From the NCBI GenBank assembly GCA_011799875.1, contig CM022299.1, forward strand, positions 351,274,526 through 351,338,525: a DNA stretch of 64,000 bases, in the 5' to 3' direction. A program made the translations under genes and the position numbers. The number at the start of each line of letters is the position of its first letter. The first letter of the stretch is position 1. Below the pieces are notes generated by a model that was given only the letters and a program-made list of their open reading frames with translations, did not search any database and was not told where the DNA came from. This document shows positions 55,660-64,000 of the stretch, piece after piece. Source of the DNA: Thinopyrum elongatum (Eukaryota; Streptophyta; Magnoliopsida; Poales; Poaceae).

Positions 55660-57170
55660 TGATATGTATCCAATGTATCTATAATTTTTGATTGTTCCAT
55701 GCTATTATAGTATCAATCTTCGATGTTTTATATGCAATTATATAGCATTTTTTGGGACTAACCTATTAGCTTAGTGCCAAGTGTCAGTTGTTGTTTTTGC
55801 CTGTTTTTGGTTTTCCAGAAAATCAGTACCAAACGAAGTCCAAATGCCACGAAACTTTTTGACAATTTTTTTTCTGGACAAGAGAGACACTAGAAGCTTC
55901 GGGAGGAGACCAGGCGAGAAGCGAGTAGACGATAAGGCACTTGGGCGCGTCCAAGGGGGTAGGCACACCCAAGTACCTTGTGGGAACCTTGTGGTTCTGT
56001 CTAATCTAATTCCACCTCTATAAATTCTCTAAAATCATGAAACCAATAGAGAGCCACCCAAAATACTTTTTCCGCCGCCGCAAGTTTCTGTTCTTCAGAG
56101 ATCCCATCTGGAGGCCTTTTCCGGTACTTTGCCAGAGGGGGAATCGATCACGAAGGGCCTCTACATCAACCTTGCTGCCCTTCGGATGATGTGTGAGTAG
56201 TTTACCACAAACCTATAGGTCCATAGCTAGTAGCTAGATGGCTTCTTCTCTCTCTTTGATCCTCAATACAATGTTCTCCTTGATGTTCTCGGAGATCTAT
56301 TCGATGTAATGTTCTTTTGCGGTGTGTTTGTTGGGATCCGATGAATTGTGGGTTTATGATCAAATTATTCATGAATATTATTTGAGTCTTCTCTGAACTC
56401 TTTTATGCATGATTCTTGTAGCTTGTGTTTCTCCCCGATCTATCCGTTTGGTTTGGCCAACTAGATTGATTTATCTTGAATGGGAGAGGTGCTTTGTAAT
56501 TGGTTCAATATTGCGGTGATCTATATCCCAGTGACAGAAAGGGACGAGCCATGTATTTGTATTGTTGCCATTAAGGATAAAACGATGGGGTTTATTCATA
56601 TTGCTTGAGTTTACTTTGTCTAAATCATGTCATCTTGCTTAAGGCGTTACTCCGTTCTTTATGAACTTAATACTCTAGATGCATGCTAGATAGTGGTCGA
56701 TGTGTGAAGTTATAGTAGTAGATGCAGGCAGGAGTCACTCTACTTGTCTCGGATGTGATGCCTATATAGATGATCATTCCCTTGAATATCATCATAACTA
56801 TGCGCTTTTCTATCAATTACCCAACAACAATTCTTTACCCACCGTATGCTTTTTCTTTGAGAGAGAAGCCTCCAGTGAAAACTATGGCCCCTGGGTCTAC
56901 CTTTGTCATATATTAAAATCCAAAAAATACCTTGCTGCAATTTATTTACCGTTCTTTTATTTTATGTTTTGTTTATCTATCTACCATTATCAGACTTGAT
57001 CCTTGCAATTAACTGCCGAGGGGATTGACAATCCCCTTGATCACGTTGGGTGCAAGTATTTGTTCTTTTGTGTGTAGGTGTTGTTCACGACGTCTTGCGT
57101 GGTTCTCCTACAGGATTGATAACCTTGGTTCATAACTGAGGGAAATACTTTTCTCCAGTGTATTGCATCA
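55660..57170 (+). repeat. LTR of a Gypsy family (TGATATGTATCC start), first of a tandem pair
   Basis: 1511 bp. Starts TGATATGTATCCAATGTATC and ends ATTGCATCA. TATA CTATAAAT at 56018-56025. No gene. Its tail equals 43282-43599. Confidence 0.8.
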
Positions 57171-57586
57171 TGATATGTCTCCAACGTATCTATAATTTTT
57201 TATTGTTCCATGTTGTTATATTACCATTCTTGGATGTTTTACCTTCATTTTATAGCAACTTTATATCATTTTTTGGGACTTACCTATTGACATAGTGCCC
57301 AGTGCCAGTTGCTGTTTTTTGCTTGTTTTTTACTTTGCAAAATATCCCTATCAAACGGAGTCCAAACGCAGCGAAACTTTTTGGAGATTTTTTTGGACCA
57401 GAAGACAACTTGGGAGCCAAGGAAGCACCAGAGGGGAGGCCCATGGGGCCCACAACTGACCAGGGCGCGCCAGAGGCCCCTGGCATGCCCAGGTGGTTGG
57501 TGGGGCCCATGGGGGTCTCCTCCACCTCCTCTCAGCTCTATAAATCCTCAGATATTCCAGAAACCCTAGGGGAGCGATCGAAACTG
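57171..57586 (+). repeat. LTR of the same family, truncated, second of tandem pair
   Basis: Starts TGATATGTCTCCAACGTATC directly after the first LTR, aligned with 55660 onward (TTTTTGGGACT.ACCTATT, GTGCCAGTTG.TGTTTTT). Cut at 57587 by the next Gypsy. Confidence 0.85.
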
Positions 57587-58685
57587 TCGGGGATATTGTG
57601 CGACATATGCGAGGGGGTGGCTTATCATTGATGGGGACAAGAGTACGTCGCCGGGCTCTAGAAGCGGGAGTGAGCGAGACCGCATACGCCTGCGAATCTT
57701 ACCCAGGTTCGGGGCTCTCCTCGGAGATAAGACCCCTAGTCCTGCTCTGCCGGGTCTCCGCATGATGACTATGATCAACGAAGTAGCTACAAGCTTGCTC
57801 CTTGAGCTGTTTCGGCTAGAGGAAGGAGAAGGGCAAGGCTAGCTCTACTCCTCTCTCTACGTGTGTGTGTGAATGGCGTGGGTGCTGAACCCTTTGCATG
57901 GGCGAGCCTGGGGGGTTTATATAGGCCTACCCCCCAGGGGTACAATGGTAATCCAGTTGGGTGTAGGACCCGGCCATCAGCGTCTCTGGCTGCCGGCTTC
58001 ATCGCCGACCGCTGGGGCCCGCCGCCTGGTGGGCCATGTTGACTGCTTTATACTGTAGCCTCGCCCTTGATGACAAAGGCTTGGTCGAGGGGAACGTGGT
58101 TACAGTCCCGCCGCCTGACGGGCTCACTGTAGCCATACCCCGTCTCGTCTGGTTAATGGTGCACAGACTCCAAGGGGGAGGAGGGCCGCCTGCTAGGAGT
58201 CGGCCCTCCCATGTTGCCGCCTGCTTGAGGTTTGCCACCTTCTGGTGGCTCGCGGACAGGTAGGGCCCACCGCCTGCGGGCCGTACCGACCGCCCGTCGT
58301 GGGAGCGTGGCTCCCTCTGGCGCTAGTGATGTCACGGACTGCGTGGCAATAGTGCCGCGCTGGGCGGGTGGTGTCCGCCCGGTACACAGCTCTGTGGCCA
58401 CATCCCATCCTGGATTCGGGGGTGGCAGGCTGCACTGCAGCCATGCCTTGTCTTGTCGTGGTGATGTGGTGCTGACTTTGAGGGGACGAGGGGCCGTCTG
58501 CCAGGAGTCGGCCCCCTAGCGGCTGCCTTCCATGGTCTTGCCGCCTTCTAGCAGCCAGTCTTTTGGACTAGCCGGCCTAAGAAGACGGTCGTCCTTCCGG
58601 AAGGTGTGAGGGGCGCAGCCAGCCCCGATGTCTCGAAATACCATGGGGGACTGATGTGGCTACCCGTGGTCATTTACTCCGACAA
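57587..58685 (-). repeat. 3' LTR of Gypsy 3
   Basis: 1099 bp beginning TGTCGGGGATATTG and ending TTTACTCCGACA on the plus strand. Minus-strand TATA CTATATAAA at 57916-57925. GC-rich. Confidence 0.82.
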
Positions 58686-59349
58686 TAGTCCCCGAAGCTG
58701 GTGGGGCACCGCGGCTGAAAAACAAGGAGCCTCAGCAGCTTCCTACTCTGAGTGGTCTGGTAGTTGGGCTTCGTCCGTCTTCTGGAGAGGCCGGTTGCCA
58801 GGAGCCGGCCAAGGCCAGGCCGGCTGCCTGGCGAGTTCGAATCGTCGTGGCAGAAGCCAGGTGGAGTGCCAGCCGGACGACAGGCTTGCCGCCCATTCCT
58901 CGCTCGCCATGTGGCGCCAGCAGGCCAGGCCGGCCTGCCAGCCCGCGTGCGCGATGAGACGTCACCGCAGGCCTGGGCCCGCCACTACAGGGCCTCGGCA
59001 CACGTGCGGATCCGCTGCGGCCGAGGCGGGCGGTTGTGCTTCCCAGGTGCGATTAATACACGCCATTACGGCGCTGTAATTGCGGGGTCATGGGGGGAGT
59101 GTGCGCAATTAATCTTGCGCCCGCCCATGTCTCGCCCCCTCGGCTCCGCCGCTGGTGGGCTATAAGTAGGGGGAGGAGGGGGGCGGCAGAACGTACTCGC
59201 GCCCTTCTCTCCCTTCGTCTTGCCTTTCTCCTTCCTCTTCTTCTTGGTGCTGTCGCGGCCTCTCCTCTCGCTGGGGTGCTACCGCAGCCCGCCGTTGCCG
59301 GACCTCCTCGCGCCACTTCCACCTTGCGACGCCGCCGAGCACGCAGCCC
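58686..59349. other. Polypurine tract of Gypsy 3 and upstream region of its antisense gene
   Basis: On the minus strand, AGCTTCGGGGACTAT abuts the LTR (58686-58700), the polypurine tract. CTATAAGTAG at 59160-59169 could be the plus-strand TATA box of the antisense gene, about 190 bp before its ATG. Confidence 0.6.
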
Positions 59350-61615
59350 ATGGCGCAAAGCGGCCGTGCGGGCGACTAGGACGGCTCCAATGTCCACGAC
59401 GGGCACTTGGAGTTCCTCCGCCAGACGCGGCGGCTTCCCCATGCGTCGAACATCAAGGTGCGTGTCCCCCCCCCCCCCCGAAAGGGAGATCTCGCCGACG
59501 CCGGAAGGCTGCGAGCACGTCGTCTTCCGGTCGCATTTCCTCCGCGGCTTCGGCCTTCCGGCGAGCGAATTCCTTCGCTCGTTTTTGGACTTCTACGGAG
59601 TGTAGCCCCACCATCTCACTCCGAATACGGTGGTGCTACTCTCCGCCTTCGTCACCCTGTGCGAGGGCTACCTCGGCACGCTCCCCACACTCGAGCTGTG
59701 GGGAGAGCTCTTCTATCTCAAGCTCGGCACCGCCGCTAAGAATGAGGCAGCCCAGTGCGGAGACTGCGTCGCGGTGCGGCACACGGGGTCCGGGGTCCGC
59801 TTCTCGGCTCTCGCCCTACTGCAGTCGGCCAAACTGTGGCAGAAGTCGTACTTCTACATCAAGAATATCCACTTGACGCAGGACTACGTCAACCTGCCGG
59901 CCTACGTAGCCGGCCCGCCTGTTGAGCCTAGCACCAACTAGAAGTTCCGGCCGAGAACCCTGTAGGCCGCGTGCTCCACCACGCTCCTCCGGCTTCAGGA
60001 GATGACGGCGTCGGAGGGCCTCAAGGCCTCGGACCTGCTGGCCGCGTTCGTGAAGCACCGGGTGCTACCCCTTCAAGCCCGGCCTCACTTGATCAGCGAC
60101 ATGAGTGGGCGCCGGGACCCGTGCCGGCTGTCCACCAAGGTGATGCCGGATGTGGAGGTGGTCCGCATGGTGAACTTCTTCTCCGACTGCAAGCTGTCGG
60201 AGATGGGGTATCAATTCGGCAAGCCGCCGTACAACCAGGCCAACCCGCCGCCTCCGGTACGTCTCCTAATTCTTTTTTCCTTTGTTCGCCCGGGTTCTTT
60301 CTTGCCGCCTGACCAGTCGGCCTTGGTGCAGCGCTTCCCGGGCCAGTCGGCCACTGACACGCCGGCCCCGGGTCAACAGTACATGGCAGACCGGTCGGTG
60401 AGTGATGTGGACGACCCCGACTTGGGGGCGGCCGCTCAGGAGGAGGACGACGCCACAGGCGGTGGCGGCGAGGGAGCAGGCGGCTCCTTAGGAGGCGGCC
60501 TCGGGGATTGGCCGGATGATGACGAGGAGGACGAAGAGCCGCGCCGTGCCCATGGTGCCGACAGGGCGGGCGCCAGCTCCTCGGCCGCGCCGACTGCAGC
60601 AGCCGGCGCGCCAAAGCGCCGGGCCGACGCTGGGTTGTTCGGTAGCCGGCCCAAGAAGGCCAGGACCTCGGCCACCGCGACCAAGCGGCAAGAGGCTGCC
60701 GCGAAGCCAGCCCTCTTCCAGAAAGCCCCAAAGCGGCTCCCGCTGGTGTCCGCGTAAGTGCCTTGTCCTTTCTTGCATCTTGCTTTGCGTTTGCTTTTCT
60801 TCTATCTTTGCGATCTTTTTATTCTCTTCCTCCCTTGGAATGCAACGCCCCACTTTCCTTGTCGCGAGCCCCGTCCGGCTCGGTGATCGAGGCGGCAGAT
60901 GATGTCATGGGCCCCCGCCGCGTGGATCCGCTCGCCGCCTCCAGGAGGCGATGGAGAAGAACGCGCGGGAGGCACGAGAGGAGCGGGAAGCTGCAGCCCG
61001 GGAGAAGGTGGAGGCCGACGCGGCGGCCAAGGCCCAAGCCAATGCCGCGGCCAAGGAGCAGGTGGACGCGGCCGCCAAGGTGCAGGCGGAGGAGGCGTCC
61101 CGCAGCCGGGCTCCGGAGTCCACCGGTCCGCAATCTACGGAGCCTGTGGTGCTGGAGGTCTAGGCTCCGACTGGAGGGGCCGGCGATGACCACCGGCCCA
61201 AGAGAGGGTAGGGACCCTGTTATCCCGGAGGCGGAGGTGCCCCCGCGCACGCTGGCTGCCGACGCCCAAGGCAGTCGGCCTGACGCGTCACTGGTGCCGC
61301 CAGCCAGCGGCGAGTTTGTGGTGGGTTCGACTCCTGCAATCGTACCCCAGTGCGTCGGCGTGCAGGGAGGGCGGCCTCAGCATCGCGGCCGTTGGAGATT
61401 GGGGCCGCTAGCTCGTCGGCCCCCGACGCCGAGGCTACCAGCGCCGCCCCACCGGATTGGACGTCTGGGGGTGGTACGAGTATTTTGAACACGGCCTCGC
61501 AGGAAGTCCTGGCTCGGTTCAACGCCCAAGGCGCCGCTCTCCAGAAGTACACGCAGGAGTTCCTGGCAACGCGGGCGGCCGTCCGGGTACGTTTCTTGTT
61601 TTCATTTCCTTGTAA

Positions 61616-61950
61616 TCTTCCGTGGGGGCGCGCCAGCGCACCCACTGGGTGTAGCCCCCGAGTTCCGGGCCAGCTGCTGAGCAGGCGGCTCGGAACTTCA
61701 GGTTGAGGTCCGAGTACTGACTCATTACCCTCTTCTGTTGTCTTTGTTGCAGGATTACCACAACATCCGTGCGGCCGCCTGTAACTCTCAGCTCCAGGAG
61801 CTGACCAAGCAGACTGCCGATCTGACGGAGAGCCGAAGTAAGTATTTGGTCTTCTTCCTCACGGGGGTGCGTCAGCGCACCCGCTGGGTGTAGTCCCCAA
61901 GATTCGGGCCGACTGCTGAGCAGTCGGGCCGGATCTCCGCAACTACTTTC
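61616..61950 (+). repeat. Duplicated intron segment with palindrome
   Basis: 61625-61695 and 61864-61935 are copies (GCGCACCC.CTGGGTGTAG.CCCC..TTC.GGGCC..CTGCTGAGCAG.CGG), lying in two successive introns of the antisense gene. Confidence 0.85.
61909..61927. repeat. Perfect 19 bp palindrome in intron
   Basis: CCGACTGCTGAGCAGTCGG, 9 bp arms around one base. Related words at 61670-61688 (imperfect) and 63484-63502 (CCGGCTGCTCAGCAGCCGG, perfect). Confidence 0.9.
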
Positions 61951-63136
61951 CATTGATGTTGATGGTTTCATTTTTTCTCCATTTTGGCAGAGGCCGCCAT
62001 AGATCTGCGGCAGCGCCTGGGCGAGGCCGAGTCTGCGCTCCATACCAAGGAGCAGGAGCGCAGCCAGGCGGCCCTGGAATGCGACCGCCTGGCCAAGGAG
62101 CTGGCGGACCAGGCGGAGCGGCACAAGGCGGAGCTCCAGAATCCGAAGGAGGAGGAAGACTCCCTCAAGGCCGAGTTCGAGACTCAACGCTCGAACTGGG
62201 CCGAGAAGGAGAGATTCCTGACTGACGGCTATGGCGAGATCGAGGACATGATTGATGGTAAGTTACTTCTTCTTTTGAACAGCCGTCGACTGCAGCAGGA
62301 GTCGACCTCTGGCTTCTAATCTTTGATCTTCTTCTTGTGCAGAATACTTTCCCGGTCACTCCGTCGCCGTCAGCCAGTCCATCGAGGCATGTCGCGACGT
62401 GCAGAGGAAGGCGGGCGCGGACATTACGCCCAACGCGCCCCGGAATCTCGGCGAGCAGCTTCTGGCTGTCAAGACGCGCCTGCAGCCGGCTCACAGGATG
62501 CTTCACCGCCTGTAGCGCGCCGGGGCTCAGGTGTTGGCCACCTTTTGGCCCGACGCTCAAATTCCACGCACCCCCAGTCGGACTGCCGACTGGCTGGAGG
62601 TAGCGGTCGGCCGCTTCGAGGCTTGGAAGGGCGCCGCGGATCAGGCGGGTGCGCGGACGGCCTTGGAGTTCGCCATGGCGTGGTATCCTGGGCTGGACCT
62701 GGCCCAGCTGGCCACCTTCCAGCAGGAGGCCGGACCGGAGCTGGCGGCGTTGGGCCCCGTGCTTACTCAACGTGCGGCGGCGATCGCCGAGTACGCCAAC
62801 ACCACCATTTTCATCCCCGAGCTGGACAAGGAAGGGGCTGAGGTGCCGCCCAGCTGGTTCGGGCTGAACCCGGGGGATGCGGGGGACTCGGCGGAAGAGA
62901 TCACCTCCAGTGACGAGGGCGAGGACGAAGAGGACGAGGACGGAGAAGACGACGCACTGGATGAAGGAGCGGACAGCCGGCCTCAGCCCGACCAAGCCTC
63001 GACCAATGAGCCGCGTGCTACCGCACTGACTGCTGCCGGGGGCGATCAGGCCGAGACCCCTCAGTCGGCCGCTCCACTATCCGGCGCCTCTGCCTCTGCC
63101 AACCCGTCGGACCCGCCTGCTGCTCCCCTGGCCTAA

Positions 63137-64000
63137 ATTACCATGTCATCTTATCTTTTCCTGTTCTTGTAATCTTTTGAACAAGTATGTAAATTCGCGC
63201 AATTCCACCCGCTGGGGGTGTATTCAAACTTTGTTGAATGCTGGCTATGAGCTTTTGCTATGTAAATTAATTTTATTCGCACAAGTTGTGCTCTGCCGGG
63301 TTCTGACTTTGTCTTGCTTTTCTGCTCTTTTTTGGCTTTTTCCTTTGCCGCCTTCCTTTGGCTACCGCACTGCCAGCCGGACAGCCGCTCTGCGGTCTGT
63401 GGCTGGGTCAGGTACTTGGCCGTTTAGGAAGACAAGTACTTTGGCCGTTTAGAACGTAGCAAGTCAAGTGAGAAGCCGGCCGGCCGGCTGCTCAGCAGCC
63501 GGATGGTGAGGCGAGGAGCCTGGTGTAGCCTATGTTGATGCTTTTTCCTTAGTCATTTTTCGTGTGGACACCATTTCCTACCTTTAGCTCTTGCCAGCCG
63601 GACAGTCGCTCTGCGAGCTGCGGCTTAAGGCAAGAGAGGGCTTAGATGTCGGCACACTACTTGTCCGACTGCAGGTGGCACCAACATAGGACAAGGCAGC
63701 GAGCCCCCGGGCCGACTGGTAGGACCCGGTGCCAGGCGGAGGAATGAAACAACACATTCTCAGGCATAAACTTATCGTACAGATAAAAAGGGTAGCCCCC
63801 GAGTGCTCCTCGAGGGACCCGATGCCTTCACTCTTAATACGAAAGGTAGCGTGGTACATACTGCATTAACTATAAAATCTTCGGAGGAGATTTGCGTTCC
63901 ATGGGCACTCCATTTCCTTGCCAGAATCGTCCCTCTTGCGTGCCCTGGGCTTCTGCGCGTCGATGTGGTAGTAGGAGTCGTTGCCAAAGGCTTTACTGAT
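63137..64000. other. 3' flank of antisense gene within Gypsy 3
   Basis: No coding region found. Repeated TGCCAGCCGGACAG.CGCTCTGCG near 63371 and 63592, and the palindrome at 63484-63502. Continues past the window. Confidence 0.55.

Larger units (their letters stand above)
59350..63136 (+). pseudogene. Antisense gene of Gypsy 3 ('putative gypsy type transposon' domain), multi-exon, several stops
   Basis: Exons: about 59350-60256 (donor GTACGT), 60332-60753 (donor GTAAGT), about 60870-61163, one ending at 61587 (donor GTACGT), about 61753-61837 (donor GTAAGT), 61990-62259 (acceptor GGCAG, donor GTAAGT) and 62342-63136. The first exon has the domain (EHVVFRSHFLRGFGLPAS, LTPNTVVLLSAFVTLCEGYLG, WGELFYLK). 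Later exons are acidic, Ala/Lys coiled coil (61000-61130, 61990-62250) and a W/L-rich then acidic C-terminus. Breaks: TAG at 59377, 59603, 59939, 59963 and 62513, and a 14-C run at about 59467 with a frameshift. Related in plan to the Gypsy 1 antisense gene. Function unknown. Confidence 0.7.
57587..64000 (-). mobile_element. Gypsy 3, minus orientation, runs beyond the window
   Basis: 3' LTR at 57587-58685 (TGTCGG..CCGACA ends) and polypurine tract next to it. The rest holds an antisense multi-exon gene on the plus strand and non-coding sequence; no RT seen. The 5' LTR must lie past 64000. Confidence 0.8.

Noticed and set aside
60093..60731. 212-codon minus-strand ORF, Pro/Arg/His-rich
   Set aside because: Shadow of the GC-rich plus-strand exons of the antisense gene; no domain.

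Overview
The window is nuclear DNA of a large-genome grass, most likely a Triticeae species (wheat, Aegilops, barley or rye). This rests on the mix of CACTA, Copia and Gypsy elements with grass-type termini, Stowaway MITEs and nested retrotransposon insertions. No database search was possible, so family names are recognition by eye.

Positions 1-17.8 kb are a gene-island remnant. They hold a 2.3 kb inverted-repeat (foldback) element with a hAT-like MITE inside (917-3243), a coiled-coil pseudogene with two in-frame stops (5245-5964), and a complete 3.85 kb CACTA element with ATT target duplication carrying a spliced B3-like gene (6758-10608). They also hold an intact intronless DEDDy 3'-5' exonuclease gene on the minus strand (10848-11567) and a head-to-head pair of pseudogenes of one small-protein family whose 5' leaders carry mirror-image 35 bp minisatellites (16090-17703). 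Degenerate repeats and several weak ORFs fill the rest.

Positions 17.8-43.3 kb are a nest of transposons. The right end of one CACTA (to 21786) sits 17 bp inside the 5' LTR of a Gypsy-type element (21787-38391). That Gypsy has no visible reverse transcriptase but has a long antisense, multi-exon gene of the 'putative gypsy type transposon' kind. A 9.1 kb Copia element (25111-34217, target duplication CCTGC) has split this antisense gene. To the right lies the 3' half of another (Caspar-like) CACTA ending at 43278.

Positions 43.3-57.6 kb are a second stack. An LTR tail and a decayed Gypsy pol fragment are split by a 9.6 kb minus-strand Athila-like Gypsy (44321-53917, target duplication GCACT). 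That element keeps gag, protease and an Athila-type third ORF but has lost RT and integrase. Two same-family LTRs follow in direct tandem (55660-57586).

From 57587 to the window end lies part of a third Gypsy in minus orientation, with its 3' LTR at 57587-58685 and its own antisense multi-exon gene on the plus strand (59350-63136). Many pseudogene stops are TAG where CAG or TGG is expected, or TGA where CGA is expected, which fits decay by deamination of methylated cytosine. The only clearly intact host gene is the exonuclease at 10848-11567.
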